Shown here in pieces: positions 1 through 4,915 of a stretch of 7,195 bases of DNA (position 1 is the first letter of the stretch; every line of letters starts with the position of its first letter). This DNA is from Gammaproteobacteria bacterium (GTDB lineage Bacteria > Pseudomonadota > Gammaproteobacteria > Chromatiales > Chromatiaceae), in contig JAUVEG010000064.1 of NCBI GenBank assembly GCA_030594925.1, positions 1 through 7,195 of the forward strand. The letters run 5' to 3'. A program made the translations under genes and the position numbers. A model generated the notes under the pieces. It saw nothing but the letters and a program-made list of their open reading frames with translations, made no database searches and was not told where the DNA came from.

Positions 1-144
1 GGCGACACTATCCTGCTGAAGGTCGATCAGACCGGCCCGGCCTGCCATACCGGAAGGCGGAGCTGCTTTTTCCACCGTGTGGATGGAGGACTGGTGGTGA
101 TCGATAGCGACCCGCTTATTGATCCGGAGACGCTTTATCGTTGA
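1..144 (+). CDS. hisI: Phosphoribosyl-AMP cyclohydrolase, C-terminal part (5' end outside window)
   Basis: The window opens in frame inside this gene and 47 codons remain before a TGA stop. The enzyme hydrolyses the purine ring of phosphoribosyl-AMP in histidine biosynthesis and acts in the cytosol. The visible segment holds the family's most conserved stretch: [17 protein letters not shown] begins at residue 8 of the fragment. It includes two cysteines seven residues apart (C15 and C22), which in characterised HisI proteins are zinc ligands. The protein ends about 25 residues after this motif, so this is a stand-alone HisI without the HisE pyrophosphohydrolase domain fused behind it in enterics. 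The start and the earlier active-site residues lie outside the window. The next gene, gloB, is on the same strand 81 bp downstream and is functionally unrelated. Confidence 0.93.
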   Translation, partial: GDTILLKVDQTGPACHTGRRSCFFHRVDGGLVVIDSDPLIDPETLYR

Positions 145-178
145 TGCCTGCCTGCTCAATACTCTTATGCGGCAGATA

Positions 179-211
179 AATCCCCCTCAATCCCCCTTTG
201 ATAAAGGGGGA
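179..211 (+). repeat. GC-rich palindromic repeat overlapping the gloB ribosome binding site
   Basis: A perfect 9-bp inverted repeat, TCCCCCTTT (191-199) and AAAGGGGGA (203-211), is separated by a 3-nt loop. The word AATCCCCCT occurs twice in tandem (179-187 and 189-197), so the G-rich arm could pair with either copy. No T-run follows, so a classical terminator for hisI is unlikely. C5/G5 palindromes of this shape are common intergenic repeats in many proteobacteria, so this may be one copy of a dispersed family. That is an inference. The GGGGGAGG that serves gloB sits in the right arm. Confidence 0.7.
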
Positions 212-225
212 GGTTGACACTGACT

Positions 226-1002
226 ATGAAGATTGATCCTATTTCAGCTTTCGATGATAACTATATCTGGTGTCTCAGCAGTTCAGCTAATGATTTAGCT
301 GTTGTTGTTGATCCCGGAGATGTTGCACCTGTAATACGCCATCTGCAGAAACATGGGCTGAGACTTTCGGCAATCCTGATTACCCACAAACACTGGGATC
401 ATATCGGAGGAATTCAGAGGTTGACGGAGGTCTACCCTGAGATCTCTGTCTATGGCCCGCGCAATGAAATCATCGAGGGAGTGACTGTTAAGGTCGGGGA
501 GGGGGAGGGCATTGAACTACAGGGAATCGATGCCGTGTTTGATGTTTTGGATGTTCCGGGGCATACGCAGGGGCATGTTGCCTATCTGGGGGAAGGCGTG
601 TTGTTTTGCGGCGACACGTTGTTTGCCGCAGGCTGTGGGCGGGTCTTTAGCGGCACCCATGCGCAACTCTATGCGTCACTGCACAAAATCGCCTCTCTTG
701 CGCCTGACACCAGGCTTTACTGCGCCCACGAATACACCCTCGACAATCTCGGTTTTGCACAATGGGTCGAACCGGAAAGCATGGCGCTCAAGCAAAGAGT
801 TCAACGTGACACGGCGAGTCGTGAAGCCGGGCTGGCGACAGTGCCATCGATACTGAAAGAGGAGTTGGCAACCAATCCTTTTTTGCGCTGCCATCTGCAG
901 CAAGTCAAACAGGCGGCAGAAAGGTATGCGGAGAAACAGCTGTCAAACGGTGAGGCAGTCTTTACTGCGATCAGGAACTGGAAAGACAGGGAATACGACT
1001 GA
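226..1002 (+). CDS. gloB: Hydroxyacylglutathione hydrolase (glyoxalase II)
   Basis: A cytosolic metallo-beta-lactamase-fold hydrolase that converts S-lactoylglutathione to D-lactate and glutathione, the second step of methylglyoxal detoxification. The 258-residue protein has the usual family length. The family N-terminus (PISAFDDNYIW) is followed by the dinuclear metal site: THKHWDH at residues 53-59, His113 in GHTQGH, Asp130 in FCGDTLF and His168 in CAHEYT. The C-terminal HAGH domain carries the YTLDNLGFA substrate-binding region. A TTG at 214 would add four residues, but ATG 226 matches the family start. The GGAGG at 209-213 lies 12 nt before the ATG, which is a long spacing, and it abuts the TTG directly. 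No glyoxalase I gene is visible. The gene converges on sodB. Confidence 0.96.
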   Translation: MKIDPISAFDDNYIWCLSSSANDLAVVVDPGDVAPVIRHLQKHGLRLSAILITHKHWDHIGGIQRLTEVYPEISVYGPRNEIIEGVTVKVGEGEGIELQGIDAVFDVLDVPGHTQGHVAYLGEGVLFCGDTLFAAGCGRVFSGTHAQLYASLHKIASLAPDTRLYCAHEYTLDNLGFAQWVEPESMALKQRVQRDTASREAGLATVPSILKEELATNPFLRCHLQQVKQAAERYAEKQLSNGEAVFTAIRNWKDREYD

Positions 1003-1010
1003 AAGGAAAG

Positions 1011-1116
1011 TTTGCAGTTGGCAGTTTGTAGGGTGTAATAAGCGATAGCGCATTACACCAGCCATGCGGCGCAATGCCCGTTGGTTATTGCGCCCTACAG
1101 TCCTGCCAACTGCAAA
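1011..1116. repeat. Composite palindromic element: two hairpins inside a 14-bp inverted repeat
   Basis: The outer arms are TTTGCAGTTGGCAG (1011-1024) and its perfect reverse complement (1103-1116). Inside them, GTAGGGTGTAATAA (1028-1041) pairs with 1085-1098 apart from two positions that would be G-U pairs in RNA. The same bases can instead form two separate hairpins: GGTGTAAT (1032-1039) with ATTACACC (1052-1059), and GGCGCAAT (1068-1075) with ATTGCGCC (1087-1094). The core resembles dispersed palindromic repeats that begin GTAGGG and end CCCTAC in gammaproteobacterial genomes; this likeness is from memory and was not searched. It fills the gap between the stop codons of two convergent genes, so it may end transcription from either side, although neither strand shows a proper T-run. 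No coding potential is seen. Confidence 0.8.
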
Positions 1117-1119
1117 TTA

Positions 1120-1701
1120 TTAGCCGCCGAAGTTAGCGGCGACAAAGTCCCAGTTGATCAGTTTCCAGATCTCTTCCAGATATTTTGGACGCGCATTGCG
1201 GTAGTCGACGTAGTAGGCGTGTTCCCAGACGTCAACGGTCAGCAGGGCGGTCTTGCCATCGGTCATCGGAGAGCCGGCGTTCGAGGTGTTGAAGATCTCG
1301 ATGCTGCCGTCGCTGTTTTTGACCAGCCAGGTCCAGCCGGAGCCGAAGTTGGTTGCTGCGGATGTGGAGAATGCTTTTTTGAATTCGTCAAAGGATCCAA
1401 AGGTACTGTTGATCGCTTCAGCCAGTGTGCCTGAAGGCTCGCCGCCGCCATTGGGGCTCAGGCAGTTCCAGTAAAAGGTATGGTTCCACACCTGCGCGGC
1501 GTTGTTGAAGATGCCGGCGGAGGCGCTCATGATGATCTCTTCCAGCGACTTGCCTTCAAATTCAGTGCCGGGTACCAGGTTGTTCAGATTGGTCACATAT
1601 GTCTGGTGGTGTTTGCCATAGTGATAGCCGATGGTCTCTTCTGAAATGACGGGCTCAAGGGCATTCTGTGCGTAAGGGAGGTCGGGTAATTCGTACGTCA
1701 T
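1120..1701 (-). CDS. sodB: Iron superoxide dismutase
   Basis: A cytosolic enzyme that converts superoxide to hydrogen peroxide and oxygen. The 193-residue protein has the Fe/Mn-SOD length and all four metal ligands at their family positions: His27 (YHYGKHH), His74 (VWNHTFYW), Asp157 and His161 (DVWEHAYY). Gln70 in NAAQVWNH and the NAGSP segment at 141-145 favour iron over manganese. There is no signal peptide. The ATG at 1701 fits the conserved MTYELPDLPY start. The preceding ribosome binding site is weak (GAGAG in an A-rich context). The gene stands alone, with a 156-bp upstream region that carries repeats and palindromes but no clear Fur box. Metal choice is predicted from residues only. 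Confidence 0.96.
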   Translation of the reverse strand: MTYELPDLPYAQNALEPVISEETIGYHYGKHHQTYVTNLNNLVPGTEFEGKSLEEIIMSASAGIFNNAAQVWNHTFYWNCLSPNGGGEPSGTLAEAINSTFGSFDEFKKAFSTSAATNFGSGWTWLVKNSDGSIEIFNTSNAGSPMTDGKTALLTVDVWEHAYYVDYRNARPKYLEEIWKLINWDFVAANFGG

Positions 1702-1743
1702 GTTTCTCTCTATTGATTGATGATGGATGATTTTAAAGGTGTG

Positions 1744-1762
1744 ATTGTATTGTATTGTATTG
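1744..1762 (-). repeat. Short tandem repeat (ATTGT, 3.8 units) upstream of sodB
   Basis: Three complete ATTGT units and a fourth lacking its last base lie 43 to 61 bp before the sodB start codon. Read on the sodB strand, they give TACAAT three times at 5-bp steps. Each copy matches five of six bases of the sigma-70 -10 consensus. No good -35 box lies 16-18 bp before any of them, so a promoter here is only a possibility. Otherwise this is a small slippage-prone repeat in the 5' region. Confidence 0.6.
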
Positions 1763-1781
1763 CTGACGGATAGTTTCCGGA

Positions 1782-1808
1782 TGAATATTCAGGTATCTGA
1801 ACGGTCAA
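1782..1808 (-). promoter_or_regulatory. Overlapping palindromes and -35-like box in the sodB upstream region
   Basis: TGAATATTCA (1782-1791) is a perfect 10-bp palindrome. It overlaps TTCAGGTATCTGAA (1788-1801), a 14-bp palindrome with one mismatched pair. On the sodB strand, TTGACC (1808-1803) matches five of six bases of a -35 box and sits just upstream of both. The arrangement fits a repressor or activator site at the sodB promoter. No -10 box at standard spacing is convincing and the regulator is unknown. Confidence is low. Confidence 0.3.
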
Positions 1809-1857
1809 TTCGCCCCGCGCAGTAACCTGTTTGTCTGAACTCGTTAGAATATCCGGG

Positions 1858-2130
1858 TCAGAATGTAGATGTCAGGTTGGCAAAGACACCGCCGCTAGTA
1901 TCACTCCCTTCATCCGGAATTTGAGACGATGTCACAAAACCCCCGACTTGCAGGCGGAAATTATTGGAGATGGAGGTTTCCATGGAGAGGCCGGGTGCTG
2001 CCCATTTGTTTCCATCAGGAGCAATGGGATTGCGTAGTTCCTCATCATTATTCAGATCGGCATATTTGAACCACCCTTTCCAGAACATGCCATTATCCTG
2101 GTCCAGAATTGGAAGGGGAGTGCGGCAGCC
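1858..2130 (-). pseudogene. C-terminal remnant of a beta-barrel outer membrane protein
   Basis: After the TAG stop of the HPr gene, the same frame stays open for 90 codons to a TGA. The first methionine is 15 codons in. The translation looks like the end of a barrel. It has alternating strand-like segments (LSMETSISNNF, FRLQVGGFVTSS), a polar loop, and a terminal strand (GGVFANLTSTF) ending in phenylalanine, the C-terminal signal recognised by the BAM complex in many outer membrane proteins. There is no signal peptide, no ribosome binding site before the first ATG, and the piece is far too short for a complete barrel. The missing part would have to lie where the HPr gene now is, so the best reading is a gene truncated by a deletion or rearrangement. 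I cannot name the family. A short expressed peptide is possible but less likely. Confidence 0.55.
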
Positions 2131-2400
2131 CTATTCTGACTCACAAAAACGGTCATTGATAAGCTTTTCCAGGGCGTGGAGTGCTATGCCGGCGTCATCT
2201 CCCCGGGCCTGAAGCGTGATCACACTCCCCATGCCTGCAGCCAGCATCATGACGCCCATGATACTTTTTCCATTGACGCGCTGGTCCTCTTTTCTGATGT
2301 GGATTTCACTTTGATAGCTGCTGGCGGTTGCCACGAGCTTGGCGGCGGCGCGGGCATGCAGGCCAAGTTTATTGATGATGGTAATCTGTTTTTCAATCAT
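2131..2400 (-). CDS. Phosphocarrier protein HPr
   Basis: A small cytosolic phosphotransfer protein that accepts phosphate from enzyme I on a histidine and passes it to EIIA proteins. The 89 residues match the HPr fold. The active site NKLGLHARAAAKL places the catalytic His at position 15 and the conserved Arg at 17. The second motif, VNGKSIMGVMMLAAG, puts Ser46 where HPr kinase/phosphorylase acts, so both regulatory sites are intact. ATG 2400 is chosen because family members begin just before this motif. It overlaps the end of the EIIA gene by 8 bp and has only a weak ribosome binding site, which suggests translational coupling. A GTG at 2436 would add 12 residues unlike HPr. With RapZ and EIIA but no sugar permease, it probably acts in regulation, like nitrogen-PTS HPr (NPr/PtsO) in other bacteria. 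Enzyme I is not encoded next to it. Confidence 0.94.
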   Translation of the reverse strand: MIEKQITIINKLGLHARAAAKLVATASSYQSEIHIRKEDQRVNGKSIMGVMMLAAGMGSVITLQARGDDAGIALHALEKLINDRFCESE

Positions 2401-2797
2401 GGCGTATCTGTGACTCGATGATGCTTTTTTTTCCACCAGCGACAGCAGCCTGAGCTACAGCGTGGTGGGATTGCCCGCAATAATTGACAGCGCGCAGCAG
2501 CATCGGCAGGTTGAGGCCGTAGACGAGACTGCTGTTGAAAGTGATTGAGTGAAGCTGCTCGGCGATGTTCCCCGGTGTCGAACCTTTGCAATCGCTGAGA
2601 ATGACGACTCCTTCATGCTGATCCAGCTGTTTGAGCAACAGCATGCCTGCATCGACAATGCTCTCCTGCTCCGCAGCAGGCGAAACATCAAGGATTTTCA
2701 GACATTCCGGTGATGCACCGAGAATGTGTGCAACCACCTGCAGTAATGCATTGCCCAGCGGGGCGTGTGTTACTACAAGAATGCCGCTGTTGCTCAT
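2393..2797 (-). CDS. PTS EIIA component, mannose (EIIA-Man) family
   Basis: A cytosolic 134-residue protein, the length of a single EIIA-Man domain. The N-terminal strand runs into GILVVTHAPLG, with the phosphorylatable histidine at residue 11. The family's second signature is present as LSDCKGSTPGNIA (67-79), followed by GLNLPMLLRAVNY (94-106). It accepts phosphate from HPr, but no EIIB, EIIC or EIID partner is encoded here, so a regulatory rather than transport role is inferred. ATG 2797 has a strong ribosome binding site, GGAGGAG, located inside the last codons of rapZ; the rapZ stop lies 3 bp before this start. The 3' end carries eight consecutive A residues and overlaps the HPr start by 8 bp. 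Confidence 0.93.
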   Translation of the reverse strand: MSNSGILVVTHAPLGNALLQVVAHILGASPECLKILDVSPAAEQESIVDAGMLLLKQLDQHEGVVILSDCKGSTPGNIAEQLHSITFNSSLVYGLNLPMLLRAVNYCGQSHHAVAQAAVAGGKKSIIESQIRHD

Positions 2798-2800
2798 GGG

Positions 2801-3658
2801 TCACTCCTCCAGTTCACGATGTTGAATCACCGGATCATACCCCAGTTGTTTTAACTGCTTTCCTATCATTTCAACAAGATAGACCGAGCGGTGCTGGCCA
2901 CCTGTACAGCCGATTGCAATCGTCAAATAGGCGCGCCCCTCCTCCTGAAAGCTGGGTATCCAGGACTGCAGCAGATCGGTGATTTTGTGCTGCAGCTCCC
3001 TGGCGTGGTTATTTGAGGAGAGAAATCGATGAACTGCAGGGTCCTTGCCTGTCAGTGTGCGCAGCTCGGTGTTCCAGTTGGGGTTTGGCAGGAAGCGGGC
3101 ATCAAATACAAGCGCGGCATCCTGTGGAAGGCCATATTTAAAACCAAATGATTGCAGGTGGATCTGCATCTCAGTGGAGTCATCGGCAACTTTGAGGCGA
3201 ATCAGGCGTCTGAGCTCATGCAGGCTCAGACGGGTTGTGTCAAGCAGGATGTCTGCAGCTTCACGCACAGGTTGAAGTCTGGAGTGCTCTTCGATGATCG
3301 CTTCATTGAGCGAGTGATTCTCTCCCGTCAGAGGGTGGCGACGGCGTGTCTCACTGAAGCGTTGCAGCAGCACACGCTGATCTGCCTCCAGAAAGAGTAT
3401 TGTGCACGCTATCCCTTTTTTGCGCAGCTCCTCAATCTTCTCAGGAAGCGCGCGCAGATTTTCGGAAGTGGTGCGGGCATCGATCCCGATAGCGACATCC
3501 TGCGGATAGATTTCGCTGTTATCCAGTAGTTCCATGACCACTGTTTGCAACATCGGTATTGGCAGATTGTCGATGCAGTAGAGACCTGCATCTTCAAGTG
3601 CATGCAATGCGACGGTTTTTCCAGACCCTGAAAGTCCGGATACGATGATGAGTTTCAT
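2801..3658 (-). CDS. rapZ: RapZ-family nucleotide-binding protein
   Basis: The 285 residues match family length (E. coli RapZ has 284). The N-terminal P-loop domain has Walker A GLSGSGKT at 8-15 and a GIDAR segment at 58-62. The C-terminal domain holds FGFKYGLPQDA (171-181), VFDARFLPNP (184-193) and the hallmark GCTGGQHRSV (250-259). In E. coli, RapZ binds the small RNAs GlmY and GlmZ and guides RNase E to GlmZ, which controls glucosamine-6-phosphate synthase. Here the protein ends HRELEE and lacks the basic tail that E. coli needs for RNA binding, so the same activity should not be assumed. The gene leads the rapZ - EIIA - HPr operon, a widespread link between this family and regulatory phosphotransfer. 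The ATG at 3658 fits the family start, although its ribosome binding site is weak. Confidence 0.96.
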   Translation of the reverse strand: MKLIIVSGLSGSGKTVALHALEDAGLYCIDNLPIPMLQTVVMELLDNSEIYPQDVAIGIDARTTSENLRALPEKIEELRKKGIACTILFLEADQRVLLQRFSETRRRHPLTGENHSLNEAIIEEHSRLQPVREAADILLDTTRLSLHELRRLIRLKVADDSTEMQIHLQSFGFKYGLPQDAALVFDARFLPNPNWNTELRTLTGKDPAVHRFLSSNNHARELQHKITDLLQSWIPSFQEEGRAYLTIAIGCTGGQHRSVYLVEMIGKQLKQLGYDPVIQHRELEE

Positions 3659-3730
3659 CTCAAAGCCCGAGTCATAAAGAGAGCCATCTGGTTACGGCGT
3701 CTTGCGTAGATTATTTGTAGATTCTGCGAA

Positions 3731-3759
3731 AGTATATGCCAAGCGCCAGGCAACAACAA
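3731..3759 (-). promoter_or_regulatory. Candidate sigma-70 promoter for the rapZ operon
   Basis: On the rapZ strand, TATACT (3736-3731) matches five of six bases of the -10 consensus. With a 17-bp spacer, TTGTTG (3759-3754) matches TTG of the -35 box. Transcription would start near 3724 and leave a leader of about 65 nt. The position fits the gap between the ctaA stop and the rapZ start. This rests on sequence likeness alone. Confidence 0.4.
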
Positions 3760-3760
3760 T

Positions 3761-3772
3761 TTGATTAATCAA
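3761..3772. promoter_or_regulatory. 12-bp perfect palindrome at the ctaA stop, upstream of the rapZ promoter
   Basis: TTGATTAATCAA is a perfect palindrome that overlaps the ctaA stop codon and begins 2 bp beyond the candidate -35 box of rapZ. Its size and place fit an operator or activator site, but AT-rich palindromes of this length also arise by chance. No regulator is suggested. Confidence 0.25.
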
Positions 3773-4767
3773 TGCGTATAAATACTGACCTTGCTGCGCC
3801 TGATGAGATGATGCAGGTAGACCAGGGAGAGCAGCAGTAATGCGGCTCCGCCAGTGTGTGCGATTGTGACCGGAAGTGGGAGCAGTAGCAGAATATTGGC
3901 GATCCCCAGCTGCATCTGCAGAATCAGGACAAAAGCGAGCCATAGAGCGGCATTTCGATAGATGGCTGCTTTTTTTCGTATTGCCATCAAAGCGAGAAAC
4001 AGAATATAAACTGAGGTTAATACGGCGCCATATCTGTGCAGCAGGTGTACGCTGATACTCTGCTGGTTGTTCAGCAGCCCGCCCTGGTAGCTGCCGCTCT
4101 CCTGGCTGAGCAGTTGATATATCCCCGAAAAATCCAATGCAGGCAGCCACTGCTGCTGACAGGTCGGCAGATCCGGGCATGCCAGGGAGGCATAGTTGCT
4201 GCTGGTGAATCCCCCCAGGACTATTTGCACACAAACCAGGATAAAAGCTGCGATGGTCCAGGGACGGAGATTGATCTCGGGGAGGCGCTCGCTATAGATG
4301 GCGCCCTCTGTTGTTGCATTCAGATAAACCGACCATAGCAGTGCAAGAGTCAGCATGGCAGTCAGCAGATGGAGGGTGACAGCGGCTGGATGCAGCTGCG
4401 TGCTGATTGTCAGATAGCCCAGCCATCCCTGGAATAGCGTCAGCAGCAGAGTCAGTCGTAGTTGCGAGGAGTATCTGGGGCCACTTTTCATGCGCTCCGC
4501 AAGGATGACAAGCGACACGACGAGCAGGCCGAAAACGACTGCCAGATAGCGGTGAGTCATTGCACCCCACGCCAGTGCGGCGTCATAGGGGGGGGCGCTG
4601 TTGACGCTGGCAGCGGTATGCGGTGGAAATAGCTGGCCGTGGCAGCCGGGAAAGTCCGGGCAGGCAAGGCCGGCATCGCTCAGGCGCAAAAATGATCCCA
4701 TGAGGATTAAAATAAATGCCAGTAGGGAGGCTGTAAAGAGCAGGCGTGTAAACCAGATTTGGAGCAT
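3769..4767 (-). CDS. ctaA: Heme A synthase (CtaA/Cox15 family)
   Basis: An inner-membrane enzyme that oxidises the C8 methyl group of heme O to a formyl group, giving heme A for aa3-type cytochrome c oxidase. The 332-residue protein has about eight hydrophobic helices in two similar halves. The four conserved heme-ligand histidines are at 72 (GAMTHRY), 133 (LHLLTA), 244 (LLHRYG) and 304 (AHTGGA). Each half also has a periplasmic-loop cysteine pair: C36/C42 in LACPDFPGC and C197/C203 in LACPDLPTC. ATG 4767 is preferred because AGGA ends 5 nt before it; a TTG at 4785 would add six residues. Unlike the usual arrangement, no ctaB (heme O synthase) or oxidase subunit gene is adjacent, so the gene lies alone between glnE and rapZ. 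Confidence 0.93.
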   Translation of the reverse strand: MLQIWFTRLLFTASLLAFILILMGSFLRLSDAGLACPDFPGCHGQLFPPHTAASVNSAPPYDAALAWGAMTHRYLAVVFGLLVVSLVILAERMKSGPRYSSQLRLTLLLTLFQGWLGYLTISTQLHPAAVTLHLLTAMLTLALLWSVYLNATTEGAIYSERLPEINLRPWTIAAFILVCVQIVLGGFTSSNYASLACPDLPTCQQQWLPALDFSGIYQLLSQESGSYQGGLLNNQQSISVHLLHRYGAVLTSVYILFLALMAIRKKAAIYRNAALWLAFVLILQMQLGIANILLLLPLPVTIAHTGGAALLLLSLVYLHHLIRRSKVSIYTH

Positions 4768-4879
4768 ATTTATCCTGATGATCAATCAGATCTGTTGCTG
4801 TGTTGATTTCAAGGCCGAGTATGACAGCCCCTGAGGATGATAAGTTATTTTGAACCCAATGACGACAAAGAACTTACAA

Positions 4880-4909
4880 CTCACTCCTCAGCACTCACGT
4901 CTCACTCCT
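4880..4909. repeat. Short degenerate direct repeats downstream of glnE
   Basis: CTCACTCCT occurs at 4880-4888 and again at 4901-4909, with a related GCACTCACGT between them at 4891-4900. This gives three units with a period of about 10-11 bp, ending 6 bp from the glnE stop. No hairpin or T-run is associated, so it is not a recognisable terminator. It looks like a decayed microsatellite or low-complexity array in the 148-bp gap between glnE and ctaA. Confidence 0.5.
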
Positions 4910-4915
4910 ATCTTT

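Noticed and set aside
214..219. Perfect TTGACA -35 consensus at the gloB leader
   Set aside because: The matching -10 position (237-242) falls inside gloB and reads TCCTAT, a poor match, and no start codon of a suitable gene lies downstream.
145..225. Rho-independent terminator for hisI
   Set aside because: The hairpin at 191-211 is strong but is followed by AGGTTGACAC, with no T-run.
1120..1434. Plus-strand open frames across sodB, and similar long plus-strand frames across rapZ, ctaA and glnE
   Set aside because: They overlap fully with genes whose catalytic motifs are recognised on the minus strand, and their translations show no domain features.
2401..2436. Longer HPr start at GTG 2436
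   Set aside because: It would add 12 residues (including EKKASSSHR) that HPr proteins lack, and no ribosome binding site precedes the GTG. ATG 2400 gives the family length and places His at 15 and Ser at 46.
3727..3743. Sigma-54 promoter (TGGCA...CGCA) upstream of rapZ
   Set aside because: The GG and GC elements are 13 bp apart instead of the required 12, and the TTGC half is changed to TCGC. The sigma-70 reading with TATACT fits better.
3692..4234. Minus-strand open frame of 180 codons overlapping the 3' part of ctaA
   Set aside because: It lies in another frame of an intact ctaA, its composition is low in hydrophobic residues and atypical, and no family is recognisable.
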